DNA of 64,000 nucleotides, taken from contig CM060113.1 in the NCBI GenBank assembly GCA_030522415.1, positions 9,530,565-9,594,564 on the forward strand, written 5' to 3'. Source of the DNA: Channallabes apus (taxonomy: Eukaryota > Chordata > Actinopteri > Siluriformes > Clariidae). A program made the position numbers and the translations under genes. The notes beneath the pieces were generated by a model that was not told the DNA's origin, did not search any database, and saw nothing but the letters and a program-made list of their open reading frames with translations. Positions within the stretch are counted from its first letter, which is position 1; every line of letters begins with the position of its first letter. This document shows, in pieces, positions 21,057-33,111 of this stretch.

Positions 21057-22899
21057 GAGTGTTGTCTAAAGTAACTACTTACATTACGAAATTACCATCA
21101 TTAATAAATAATCAGTTACATTACAGCGTTACTTTCTGATAAAAGTAACTAGTTCGAGTACTTTTCAATTGCAGAAAATGAAAACTCCTTTGTGATTCCT
21201 CATGCATGTTGTTTTAGCCAGACCTTTATAATTATTCTACCACCATCACTCAGCCAAGTTTGGCCCATAATCTGTTAACTACTAATACCCCCATCTCACC
21301 TACTAATACCCCCATCTCACCTACTAATACCCCTATCTCACCTACTAATACCCCCATCTCACCTACTAATACCCCCATCTCACCTACTAATACCCCTATC
21401 TCACCTACTAATACCCCTATCTCACCTACTAATACCCCCATCTCACCTACTAATACCCCCATCTCACCTACTAATACCCCTATCTCACCTACTAATACCC
21501 CTATCTCACCTACTAATACCCCTATCTCACCTACTAATACCCCCATCTCACCTACTAATACCCCCATCTCACCTACTAATACCCCCATCTCACCTACTAA
21601 TACCCCTATCTCACCTACTAATACCCCCATCTCACCTACTAATACCCCTATCTCACCTACTAATCCCCCTATCTCACCTACTAATACCCCTATCTCACCT
21701 ACGAATACCCCTATCTCACCTACGAATACCCCTATCTCACCTACGAATACCCCTATCTCACCTACTAATACCCTATCTCACCTACTAGTACCCCTATCTC
21801 ACCTACTAATACCCCTATCTCACCTACTAATACCCCCATCTCACCTACTAATACCCCCATCTCACCTACTAATACTCCTATCTCACCTACTAATACCCCC
21901 ATCTCACCTACTAATACCCCCATCTCACCTACTAATACCCCTATCTCACCTACTAATCCCCCTATCTCACCTACTAATACCCCTATCTCACCTACGAATA
22001 CCCCTATCTCACCTACGAATACCCCCATCTCACCTACTAATACCCCTATCTCACCTACTAATACCCTATCTCACCTACTAGTACCCCTATCTCACCTACT
22101 AATACCCCTATCTCACCTACTAATACCCCCATCTCACCTACTAATACCCCCATCTCACCTACTAATACCCCCATCTCACCTACTAATACAGTATCTCACC
22201 TACTAATACCTCTATCTCACCTACTAATACCCCCATCTCACCTACTAATACCCCCATCTCACCTACTAATACCCCCATCTCACCTACTAATACCCCATCT
22301 CACCTACTAATACCCCTATCTCACCTACTAATCCCGCTATCTCACCTACTAATCCCCCTATCTCACCTACTAATACCCCCATCTCACCTACTAATACCCC
22401 CATCTCACCTACTAATACCCCATCTCACCTACTAATACCCCTATCTCACCTACTAATACCCCTATCTCACCTACTAATCCCGCTATCTCACCTACTAATC
22501 CCCCTATCTCACCTACTAATACCCCCATCTCACCTACTAATACCCCCATCTCACCTACTAATACCCCTATCTCACCTACTAATACCCCTATCTCACCTAC
22601 GCTGTTTCGCGCAGTGGCCGTAGGTATGGTTCATCATGATTGACCGCGAGTTTTGGCGCTGTGATAAGGTTTCCATCTTTCAGCGCATCTGTCCGCTCAT
22701 AGTCAAACCGCGTAGGTGAGAAAGGGGTATAACAGCAAGAATAACAGAGGGGGAATAATTCGGAATAACGCATTACATTTTTGAAAAAGTAAATAAATAA
22801 CTGACTACTTAAATGGTGGACATAATGCGTTAGATTACTCGTTACATCAAAAAAGTAACCAAAGTACTCTAACCTTGTAATGCGTTACACACAACACTG
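21057..22899. mobile_element. hAT-like non-autonomous element carrying a minisatellite
   Basis: The left end GAGTGTTGTCTAAAGTAACT and right end (inverse) CAGTGTTGTGTGTAACGC share terminal sequence. They also share AGTAACT/GTTACTTT-rich subterminal sequence of the kind seen in fish hAT-type non-autonomous elements. The two flanking 8-mers do not match, so no TSD supports it. The interior is mainly the 21-bp array. Confidence 0.5.
21280..22602. repeat. 21-bp minisatellite, about 63 units
   Basis: The unit CTACTAATACCCCYATCTCAC is repeated with few variants (ACGAAT, CTAGTA, AATCCC, and 20-bp units lacking one C). Because 21 is a multiple of three, both strands are open over long stretches (TNTPISP / GVLVGEM repeats). 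These are not genes. Variant units recur in register, showing higher-order repeats (see findings). Confidence 0.97.
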
Positions 22900-23439
22900 C
22901 TAGTAGCTAACGTTATGGAACGTTTCGCAAATTGTGGAAGAAATCTAACTAAGGTACATGTTGCTCTTCAATAAAATAAGCCATAATTCATCCATTACTG
23001 AGTTTTTATTGGGTGACATTTGAGCTGTGTTAGAAATTTAGGTTTCACTTCAACACAACATACAACACAAAGGTTTTGAACTTCTCTGTCTCATTCCGTA
23101 TCAATATATAGAGAAGTGTCCTCCGTGACCTTGGCAGCAAAGCGCTAAGAGCTGGCTCAAGGGCTGCTGTGTATAAATTATATGTACTCACTAAACTGTG
23201 ATAAATGCAAGTATGGTCACTGTATGCTTAAAAATAAACAAGTATAACGATTTCCTTGGGTTCAGCTGTGTTTCTGATGGCGTGACTGTCAAAGATCAAT
23301 TGCATTGAACCATATAGCAAAGTTTTACTGTTTATTTGTTTTTTTATTATATTGTATCATGTTGTTTATAGTATTGAGTACTGTATTCTAATTTGTTCTT
23401 CCCAGTTGCCCAGTTAAATTACTTTTAGCTTCGATTATA
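22900..23439. other. Unrecognised interval
   Basis: No gene or repeat family recognised. Confidence 0.5.
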
Positions 23440-24386
23440 CAATGTAGTGTCCAGTTCATGTGTGAAAATTATTCCTTATGCCCCGAGAACCATTCTTCCA
23501 CTCTGCAAAAGTGTCGATCTAGACTCCTCAGACCATGTGACATTTTTCCATTGCTCCAAAGTCCAATCTTTATGTTCCCTAGCATATTAAAGGTTTTTTT
23601 TAAATTAACTAACAAGTGTTTTTTTTTTTTATGGCAACACAGCTTAGCTATTTAAGCTGGTAGGTTCTCATTGCGTTTTGTACGTGTGTGTGTGTGTGTG
23701 TTTATAAATGTTCTTCCTTTCACTACAGCTACAGTATGGGCCCGGTTTCCTGATAATGCACTAAGAAGACTCTTACGATATATCTTACGTAAGTTGATTA
23801 CTTTTCTATGTGTGTTCCCAGAACTGTCCTGTAGGAGTCTTCTTAAGTCGCTGCTTCTTACGTCTGACGTTACAAGGCGCTGTCTACAGTGAAGGTACTG
23901 AATTAGCTGACATCGACTGCTCAGAAATCGATTTTTCACTTACAACGTTAAGAAAGACGTCACTTTCTATGCAAATTATGCAAACATTGTACAAAATTCT
24001 TCCAATATCATTTATTTCAAAATGGGTTAACTTATCAATAGCATGCCATAATAGACAAATATATAAATTAAATCACCAAATTGTCTGTAATATTTTCATG
24101 TAACCTGTAATAGCGGTGAAACAAACTGGTTTTTACTCTTGATTTTTTTTTATCATGCAACTTCACTTATTGTTTAAGTGATCTCCATCCAAGATGTTTT
24201 TTACCTTACCACATTTCTTCCACAAAGTTGATGGTTCAGCAATATTCTTCTAGGCTTTGAAAGTGTTTTGAAGGGTTCTTAACCCAGTTTCAATAATTTC
24301 AATTCTCCTTAGTTGTTTTCTTTACTTCACACAGCCCAAAAATTTGAGCCTTCTGAAATGATGATCTTATGTTTGACCAGGCAGTG
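23440..24386 (-). mobile_element. Tc1-like relic on minus strand with a nested element
   Basis: Nucleotide resemblance to a fish Tc1 transposase on the minus strand appears in two blocks: 23520-23640 (TCAGACCATGTGACATTTTT, TTTATGTTCCCTAGC) and 24120-24388. The terminus reads ACCAGGCAGTG followed by TA. The middle (about 23660-24115) is foreign, with an end-like GGGCCCGGTTTCCTGATAA, so it is probably a second DNA element inserted in the first. All coding frames are broken. Confidence 0.6.
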
Positions 24387-24544
24387 TACATTTCCATGTC
24401 TTTCTAACGTAATAAAGCAATGCCACGTACTGGGTAAAATAAAGAAACAAATAATAAGAAAACAAACTGTACAAATGACAACACAAGTCTACGCATACTT
24501 GTACACTTGTATAACTGTTGTTTATTAGAATTTTTTTCCATTTG

Positions 24545-24800
24545 TTACAATATCAAATATTTGTCCCTAATGAGCAAACCGGAGGTGATGGTGGCGAGAA
24601 GAAGTTCCCTGAGATGACATGAAGAAGAAACCTTCAGGAAAACCAGACTCAAAAGGGAACCTCATTTGGGTGATACCAGATAGCGTGACCATAAATAAAC
24701 TTCTATAACTTTGTGCTGTCCACTAATGGGGACGTGGACAAATCTGTTTTCGGCAAATTCAATTGTTAATCTGTCAGAACAATATTGTTTAGAAGAGTTG
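24545..24800 (-). mobile_element. L2-type LINE 3' UTR fragment
   Basis: It shares GAAGAAACCTTCAGGAAAACC and CAGACTCAAAAGGGAACC with the UTR at 1-60, followed by AAATTCAATTGTTAATCTGT. No coding sequence. Confidence 0.7.
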
Positions 24801-26408
24801 ATTTAAAGCACAGGTGCATTAAAGTAGCAAGTTAACACTGCTTTAATACACACACATATGCAGAAACCTCCTAATGTGTACCTTTTCCATCAAATTAAAG
24901 TCCATTGTTGCAGAAAATGAACGAAACCAAGCTGAAATTCTTTGTGTGTATGTTTCTATCATAATCACCTAAAAATTATAATAATAAAAACTTAGAGCCT
25001 TTTCTAAAAGACAGGCCTACCCACCTTACTTACTAGAACTTACTCACAACCATAGAAACATGCTCTACTTAACACAGACTCAAATATGTTGAACAAGAAG
25101 TATCACTTAGAGTAACCCTGTACTCTGATATACCAAGCGTTATTGTCTGTGAATCCTATTCTGGCTCTGATCTTTCTTTCTCCGCTGGAATCCAATCTTG
25201 CCTTGTTTTGCCTATTTGTTCAAAGCCAGACCACTGGCTGGGTGCAACTACTACAGCTTTGCTTCATGATTTGGATTTGTTTGCCTGTTGTAAAAATAAA
25301 ACCTTTTACCTGCACCTGCATGGGTTTTCACTGAAAAAAAAAACAAACTATCTTAGCAAGTGAACATAACTTATATAATATATACAATCTAATCTAATAT
25401 TGTATATTTCATAATTGATATATACACATGAATATATATTGCATACACACTTTCAATTTGTATAAATGTTTTAATATTAAAATTATGGCTATATGTTACA
25501 TATTGATATATATTGATATTGTTATATAACCCTACTTATTTAACCTGCACCTTATAATTCGCACAATGCCAATATCATATAATACAAGGGGCGTTCATGT
25601 CAAACTAGGACTTGTGATTGTTAATTTTCTATATTGATTCTCTATATTTCTCTTTATTTCTCTATATAATGTCCTGCTATACTAATGCACTTATCCAAGC
25701 ATTTCAATAGCACTTGTACACCATCAAAGGAGGAAAGTTTTTTCAGTCTGAAGACTGTCTGCTTCATGACTGAAACGCTGGCCTCCCAGGAACTCCATTA
25801 TTGGCCTAAACACATGGAAATATCTTATAACATCCTAGGTATGTTTAAACACTCAGTCATTTCATAACATAAAAATACTCTTTCGAATACTTTTCTGCAA
25901 TTTGGCATTCTCCTCACTCAACATAAAAAAAAAATCAACTGATTTTACACAACTCTATTAACAGTGCCATTTAAGTTCACTCTTCACAACAGCTAGTGCA
26001 AAATTAACAAGTCCACATTAATGGTTCACAGTTTTTCATTTTCAAACTAAGTTTACAGTCCCAAAAATTCAGTAGCTCACTTTAATTTCTTCTGTTTATT
26101 TTTTAAAACAAGGTACGCTGAGCAGTGCAGTGTGTTTTTTGGAGGATTCTGAAGAGAGGAGTAGTGCATAGGCTTCTGTTCCTCGTGTGATTTGCTTCAT
26201 CCCTGACTAGACTAGAGAGAGAGAGGGAGAGAGATGGGGGAACTTCTTTCTTCGGCTCACAGAAAATTAATAATATTATAAATTGACTGAATGAAAACAT
26301 TGCCGCTTGCGTTCACCACCTGCATTTTAACAATGCCCTCGTTCACGTTCTTTTGTTGCATACTGGAACGTTTACCATTTACTGAAAAATGCACCTTCAT
26401 ATACAACA
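24801..26408. other. Unrecognised AT-rich interval
   Basis: At 25585-25618 there is a mariner-like terminus (AAGGGGCGTTCATGTCAAAC) resembling 34952. A (GA)n stretch lies at 26212-26236. Otherwise nothing recognised. Confidence 0.45.
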
Positions 26409-26411
26409 CTG

Positions 26412-29079
26412 CACTGTAAAAAGTGGGACTGGGCTTAATTAACAATTGTTAAATTAATATTAGTAACAAGTACATAATAAAATTTACTTTCTGCATTCTG
26501 GAGTCAAATTAAGCTGATTTAAACAAATGCTTATTATTTATTAATTCCATTTCAAGTGAATTTCTTTTCAATTTAAAATCAGTGAGGAAAAAATTGGGAA
26601 ATTTTTATTAATTTTTTTCCTTCCGTGTCAAAATAAAAATTTTTTTTGTAAATTTTACTAATTTAGAGAGACTACAGTAGGTTCTACTGCCATGCAATTT
26701 CCACTCAAGTTTTTACATCCGGACAAGGTATCACCAGAGGTGGAAAGAGTAATAAAATTTTGTACTCAAGTACAAGTACTGTTACTTCAGTGAAATGTAC
26801 TCAAGTACAAGTAAAGTTACCATTATAAAAATCTACTCAAATAAAAGTAAAAAGTAGCTCATTAAAAATGTACTCAGAGTAAAAGTTACCGAGTTACTTT
26901 TTTATTTTTATTTTTTTTAACAGCGGGGGTGGGATGAGGCATTCTAGCGTAGTTCAAAAAAGATGAGCAGATATAAATCTCAAACTAGTTGTTTTTAACT
27001 GAAGGAACACTTTTGCATAATAAAGCTGTTGTCTTTCTTGTGCTTGAAAATCAAAGTGGTCACTTAAATATGGTGTTACGTCCCAGTCTAGGGCCATACA
27101 GCAAAAGAATGGTTCAGGGTTCTATTTTAAACTGTATGGAAATGGTGGTATATGGCAGAAAGAACTAGATCCAATCATTAACTGATGAAATAATGAGGTG
27201 AGGTTTGTATATACAAACACACATAACAGGAGGAGGAGGATCAGAATAATAAACAAAATGGTATTTATATTTAGTAGCTAGATTACCTGCAAAAAAAAAT
27301 AAAAAATACCACACAAACAAAAATACAGGTACCTTCCCGGACTCCCTAAACCAAAAACAGTGAAATTATCTACAAATATATACAAAGGCCAACCAAACCA
27401 AAGGAACAAAGCAATAATCAAAGTCAATGGGAGGCAAAAAAGTCAAACCAGAATACACAACCAAATATCAAAACGCCAAAATCACAACCTTTCATCTTTC
27501 CCGCGTCTCTCTCCGGTTTATATATGGTCGCGCTAGTCGATGACGTCACTCTCAAGGCGGAAGCGACCGTGTGGAAGGTCAGGAAGATGCTGATGTCAGA
27601 AAAGAGCGGCGCGCGACCAGGACATGATACACACACGCGAGCACAAAAGCATAATATTTGTATTATCTTATCATTTTCATTCATTTATTTTTTACTCAGT
27701 AGCGAATATGATTTAAAATGTAGCGAATTACAATACTTCAAACAAAACGTACTTAAGTAAAAGTCAAATTACAGATTTTAAAAACTACTTTAAAAAGTAG
27801 AAATACACAAAAAAACTACTCAATTACAGTAACGCGAGTAAATGTAATTCGTTACTTTCCACCTCTGGGTGCCACATGCTGCAGGATCTGCATTTTTCTT
27901 AATTTTTCTTAATTAAAACTAAATTTGTTTAGTTAGTAATATGAATGTACAAATAATTTTGTAGCAGTTAATTTTTTTTTTTACAGAGAGTTGTGAAATA
28001 TACAAATTTTATTGTGTGGTTAAATTCAGTTAAGCTATTTCCTCTCAGTCTGCTCTGTTTTTATTTGGCTAAAAGTTGAGCTTAGCATGGTAATTAGTTC
28101 GGTGTGTGAATTTTATTACAATGTGTGTTATATAGTATATAATATTCTTTAAAAGAGGCAGTCGGGCTAGTCACTGTTTCAGAGTGTTAGCGTTAGCTTC
28201 CCCTCCCCCACTTTAACAAGTGATTAGCTGACCTTGACACTGAGTGTCTGACTGCAGCAGTTAACTGTTGCTCTAGAGGTGAGGAATTAACTTAAAGATT
28301 GACCTTTTGTGTTTTGAATTGAGCTCAATATAAACTATTAAATGAAAGGGGACACGTGTAGTAACTGAATATTGTATGTTTCTTTATGATGAATATGGCC
28401 CACCTTTGTAACAGTCTCATAATGCTGTTTGCTAGTTTTAATGTTAAAATAAAAACTCTTGATGTTTCAGGTGAAACATATTTGCCAGTATATTAAATTA
28501 TTTTACAGTTACTGTCCATTTTAACAGCTTCTGATGCTGCACTTAAAAAAATGTTGAACAATGTTTATCGCGTCTGCAAATAAATGTCAATGTTACAAAT
28601 GCTAAATGCTATTCCTGTTGTTTTTATGTTAACCTGCACAAGCATTTAAGTAACTTAGAAATATTAAAATTGTTTCAATGAAGTAGCATCCAATATTATT
28701 GAGTAGATTTGATTTATAATTTAACTGTATTCATGTCCAGATGAAGATTTATCTGTAAAAGTAAATCAGGTTCACTTAAATATTTAATTAATGTTAGTCA
28801 ATTTCTCTCAAATATTCAATAAAAATAAATAAATCTCTTCCTGATTTCTCTCAGATATTAATTGAATGGAACACATTTTTTTAGTAAACGTAAAACTGTT
28901 TTCCTTAAAATTATTTAATTTAGCTTAAAATATTTATGCTGAATACATTATATTTTCGACAGTTAATATTAAATCCAACACAATAAAAGACTTGATAGTA
29001 AAATTTACCTAAATATGTTAGGTGTCACTTTGTTACCATAATTTTTTAACGTAAACCCTAGGTCAGATTTTTTACAGTG
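26412..29079. mobile_element. 2.7-kb TIR element (CACTGTAAAAA ends), non-autonomous
   Basis: The left end CACTGTAAAAAGTGGGAC and the inverse of the right end (CACTGTAAAAAATCTGACC) match over the first 11 bases. This suggests a CACTA/EnSpm-like or other TIR family; superfamily uncertain. The interior is AT-rich and non-coding, with the hAT-like element at 26735-27867 nested in it. No clear TSD. Confidence 0.4.
26735..27867. mobile_element. hAT-like non-autonomous element
   Basis: The ends CAGAGGTGGAAAGAGTAA and (inverse) CAGAGGTGGAAAGTAACG form TIRs. The subterminal AAGTAC/AAAGTAACTCG repeats are typical of fish hAT-type MITEs. It is flanked by 8-bp direct repeats matching at 6 of 8 (GGTATCAC at 26727, GGTGCCAC at 27868), the TSD length of hAT. 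The interior includes a short GC-rich block with TGACGTCA-like text (27539-27548). No transposase ORF. Confidence 0.75.
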
Positions 29080-29223
29080 TGTCTATTAACGTTAAGAAAT
29101 AAAAATGCAATATAAATGTTGTATCAGCACAACAGCACTTTCTCTCATGTGATATTGCTAAATACAGTGATATAATTATACAATATAATACTAAGAGCAG
29201 TGTCCAAAGTACAAGCCGGTGGC

Positions 29224-29335
29224 GACTATTGTCATATACTGTACTATTTAGTAAGATATGTGATTTTGGATGATAGGTGTCCGGACTATTGTCATATACT
29301 GTACTATTTAGTAAGATATGTGATTTTGGATGATC
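29224..29335. repeat. 60-bp tandem duplication, 2 copies
   Basis: The 52-bp blocks 29224-29275 and 29284-29335 are identical (beginning GACTATTGTCATATACTG), with period 60. The spacer between them is not repeated after the second copy. Confidence 0.95.
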
Positions 29336-29442
29336 CACACAGTGATAAGACTGCCTCAGAATGATGAGTGAAAATATGCCTGGAGAAACAGTATAGAGTA
29401 TATATATCAGTATACAGTATATCAATGTGCACTGTTCTTATC

Positions 29443-29600
29443 TGAAACACATATCCGGGCCAGTAAAGGAATGGCTCCAGAGGAAGAAAATCAATGTTTT
29501 GTCCTGGCACAGTCAGAGCCCTGAGCGAAATCCTAACCAAAGACTGTCGATTGACTTTGCAAAGTAATCGATCTAGAGAATGTATGCAAAGAACAGCTGA
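29443..29600 (+). pseudogene. Tc1 transposase C-terminal relic
   Basis: The plus-strand frame around 29470-29560 reads EWLQRKKINVLSWHSQSPERNPNQ, the counterpart of the Tc1 signature before the third catalytic residue (SPDLNPIE). Here the glutamate is replaced, so the site is dead. No termini identified. Confidence 0.55.
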
Positions 29601-29744
29601 ATAAAATTGCCCGATCAAGTCGTTATGCTTGTACCCACAAAGAATAAGTGCTGTATTACAAACAAAAATGCTTGAACAGAGCTTGCAGACGTGCAACCCG
29701 GTTAAAGTTTCCTCTCTTATTTTTTTTTCTCTGAAAACTTTCTA

Positions 29745-29746
<2 letters not shown>

Positions 29747-29777
<31 letters not shown>
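29747..29777. repeat. (CT)n microsatellite
   Basis: A pure CT array of about 15 units. Confidence 0.95.
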
Positions 29778-29780
<3 letters not shown>

Positions 29781-29869
29781 AAAAAATCACATGTTCAGAT
29801 GCCTCCTTATTTATCTACAATACTTTTTTGTTCAGGGCAGACAGACAGACAGACCAACATATCAAAAAT

Positions 29870-30290
29870 AGTAAAAAACAAAATAATAAGTATTTAGATA
29901 AACAAATTAATTGGCAATTAAATAAATAAACAAAAATAAATATCCCGATAGTTAAATATTGGGATATTTATTTTTGTTTATTTACTAACTAGATTGCTTA
30001 AACAAAACAAATCAACCTACCAACATACAAATAAAGGAAACAGAGAAACAAACAAACAAATAAATAAGCAATCAAGAACAAACAAACAAAAAACAATAAA
30101 CAATAAAAATGTATGTAAATAAACAAATCGGCAAGCAAGTAAATATAAATAAATATTCACATGCATAAAAATATATAAATAACTATTTAAACAAACAAAC
30201 AAACAAACAAACACACCTCGAGTAGTTAATTATCTACTTACCAAAAAAACTAAAGTGCTTAAACAAACAAAACAACAAACAAACAGTTCA
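29870..30290. repeat. AAAC/AAAT-rich low-complexity tract with perfect hairpin
   Basis: An A-rich tract of AAACA and AAATA words. At 29923-29984 it holds a 24-bp perfect inverted repeat with a 14-nt loop. The minus-strand open frame at 30017-30214 is a composition artefact. Confidence 0.85.
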
Positions 30291-30814
30291 TGCTGTACGA
30301 TTTTATGTCAGGTCTCTAGTATTGTGGTTTGAGGCAACAATGCAGAGCAGCAAAACAGTATGAGAAAAGACATACTAATTATGAAAATTAGTCATGACAT
30401 ATTAAAACAACAAATCTAATTGACCAGCTCTAGCGAACACGTTATACTAATGCTGTCTGACATCATCCTCTTCACTTCCTCTACACTCACAAGTACATTT
30501 CCTTCTTTTTATCAGTCAGAAGCAGGCTAAGGATATAAAAAACAGAAATAGTTTGATAAGAACATTGACTGACTGCTGTTGCTGATGTATTCAGTTATAT
30601 CATTCTCATTTATTTTTGTACTTTTGCATAAAAATTAAACCATCTTCTACGGCCATTACTGACTCACTGGTTGCTTTTGCATTTGGAGTATTTAATAGAT
30701 TTGAATTGAACCTTGGTGTTCTTAGTGCAATTCCAAGCGTGCAAGTGCACTGAATAACAGATAAGCTCTTGGAAAAATATGACTGCACAAAATGAATCAA
30801 ATGCTAGAGATTGA

Positions 30815-31568
30815 CAGTAACTCACAAAAGTGAGTACACCCTCACAAAGTGAGTGCACATTTACGTTATTACTTTATTATATTTTCATCAGACAATACTA
30901 TAGAAGTGAAAATGCAATATACTTTAGAGTAGTCAATGTGCAGCTTGTATATCAGTACAGATTGACTGTCCTCTAACAATAACTCAACGTGCAACATACT
31001 TTATTATCTACATCACTGGCAATGAAAATGAGTACAGCCTAAGTGAACACGTCAAAACTGTGGTCAAAATGTCAATATTGTGTGTGAGCACCATTGTTAT
31101 CGAGCACGGCCTTAACTCCCCTGTGCATGGAATTCAGCAGAGCTGCACATTGTTGCTGGGATCCTCTTCCACTCGTCCATAATGATATTACGGAGCTGCT
31201 GGATGTTAGACACACGCCACTTCACCACCTTCCACTTGAGGACGCCCCACAGGTGCTCAATAGGTTTCAGGTCTGAAGACATACTCGGCCACTGACTAAC
31301 ACATGAACACGATGAATAAGACACATGACTTTGCATGGTTTAAGATGTACAGCGGTTATCACTTAGGGTGTACCCACTTTTGTTGCCAGCTATTTTGACA
31401 ATAATGACTGTACAGTATGTTGAGTTATTATCAGAGGACTGTAAATCTGTACTGTTATACAAGCAGCATATTGACTACTCTAAAATATATCCCGGGTTCA
31501 TTTCTATAGGATTGTCCTTTGAGAAGATATACTGAAATTAGGGGGATGTACTCATTTTTGTGAGTGGG
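30815..31568 (-). mobile_element. Long-TIR Tc1-like element, internally deleted
   Basis: Terminal inverted repeats of roughly 150-200 bp pair 30815-30980 (start CAGTAACTCACAAAAGTGAG) with 31420-31568 (inverse). Between them a minus-strand transposase fragment (31112-31336) reads SSDLKPIEHLWGVLKWKV, covering the third catalytic glutamate region. The N-terminal domain and the first two catalytic aspartates are gone. Confidence 0.75.
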
Positions 31569-32532
31569 TTTAAATGTACAGGTAAAAAAAAGGAACAATG
31601 TAAATAATAACAAGAAAAATAGTTAATCCCAAGTTTCATCTGGGATCTCTGGCTGCCTCTGGTTACTTTTCAAAAACATGCTAGCAGTTGGATGAGCTAT
31701 GAGCCAAATTCCCTTTAGGTGTGAAATGTATTAAATATGTGATGAGACCTTCATCCCACCCAGGGTTGTTTTCCCAACTTATGCCCAGTTTTCTCAGGAT
31801 AGACATTAGATCCACTGTGCCAGAGCTGAATCAAATTATGTAACCATGACAAAATGTTTTTATACATTCGACTGAGGTAGATATCCCACAAGAAACTATG
31901 AGAACTATGAGAAAAACCTACTTATTGTTATAAATTTTAAATTAAAGTCAATCAGATCAATCAGGCTATAATCATGTGTTCTCAGTAAAGTAAGCTGAAT
32001 CATGATCTCTGTTGTTTTCTACAGATATCCAAATGTTCACAGCATGATGGCTGTCGCAGGCTGGCAGTTGTGAGACTGTTTTTAATAAAGTTTCCAGTAT
32101 GAGGATGGTGGGGTGCCAGGCATAGCAGGTGGCCGTGCCTGCTGTCACGTTTAGATGACGGGGCCATCAGCTTACAAACGTTTACCAGAAAAAGCCAAGA
32201 ATCCGCCTTTTACCTCCATTGTGTTTATTATTATTTTTGGGTTTGACTTTTAAGCCTGTTTCAGATTGAACTCCCACAAGCACTATTTTTCAAGCATTTC
32301 AACAATTTCCATGACTGCAAATGTTAATCCAAATCTTTATTCTCAACCTTTTCTTTAATAAAGACTGCAAATGAATGTCTAACCCTTAAATATTGCACTG
32401 TAAGATTGTCATATTGTATCACCTGTCCTGCAAAAATGCAATTTTCATTCATGAAAAATATGTGATTACCAAGGGAAAGCCCCATAAGTAGAGTGAATTG
32501 GGGTTTGCTTCCATAATGGGGAAACCCACAAG
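31569..32532. other. Unrecognised interval
   Basis: I see no gene or repeat family. Confidence 0.5.
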
Positions 32533-32663
32533 ATTCAAGATTCAAGATTCAAAGAACTTTATTAATCCCAGAGGGAAATTGCTCTTGGTTATACAGTTGC
32601 TCAGATTAATCAGATTAATTTACCGGGAAGGAAGAAAAGTTAAGTTGGCGGGGGGGGGGGGGC
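32533..32663 (-). mobile_element. LINE 3'-end fragment with GATTCAA tail
   Basis: A (GATTCAA)3 tail is next to ACTTTATTAATCCCAGAGGG, the inverse of the 'CCCTCTGGGATTAATAAAGT' end common to fish LINE 3' termini. A G homopolymer of about 13 follows at 32650-32662. Confidence 0.65.
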
Positions 32664-32743
32664 ACTTAGATATTGCACTTAGAAGTTAGTGCACTATTAG
32701 CGACACTCCCAGATAAAAATGGTGTTAGCTTCTGAAATGACAT

Positions 32744-33100
32744 TCATTCATTCATTCATCTTCTATACCGCTTTATCCTGAATTAGAGTCGCGGGGACCT
32801 GGAGCCTATCCCAGGAGACTCTGGGCACGAGGAAGGGTACACCCTGGACAGCGTGCGAATCCATCGCAGAGCACACACACACATTCACACACTATGGTCA
32901 ATTTGGGAACGCCAATTAGCCTAATCTGCATGTCTTTGGACTGTGGGAGGAAACCGGAGTACCCAGAGGAAACCCACCAAGCACAGGGAGAAATGCAAAC
33001 TCCACGCACACAGAGACGGGAATCGAGCCTGGCCGGGGAATCGAACCCAGACCCTGGAGGTGCAAGGTGACAGTGCTAACCACTACACCACCATGCCGCC
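32744..33100 (-). mobile_element. V-SINE, full length
   Basis: A perfect 11-bp TSD, TGAAATGACAT (32733-32743 and 33101-33111), flanks it. The tRNA head with box B, the core and the (ATTC)n tail are all present. Minor changes in the 3' part. Confidence 0.93.
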
Positions 33101-33111
33101 TGAAATGACAT

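Noticed and set aside
21260..22081. 273-codon open frame (TNTPISP repeats) and the matching minus-strand frames
   Set aside because: They are produced by the 21-bp minisatellite, which is divisible by three. Both strands are open and there is no start context, domain or unique sequence.
22187..22193. TACAGTA inside the minisatellite as a footprint
   Set aside because: The unit is 20 bp, as other variant units are, and differs by substitutions (CCCT to CAGT). It is not a 5-bp insertion, so it does not support excision.
21280..22602. CRISPR-like array
   Set aside because: The repeat units are contiguous with no spacers, in a vertebrate-type genome.
27825..27831. TACAGTA near the right end of the hAT-like element as a footprint
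   Set aside because: It appears to be part of the native AATTACAGTAACGCG subterminal sequence of that family.
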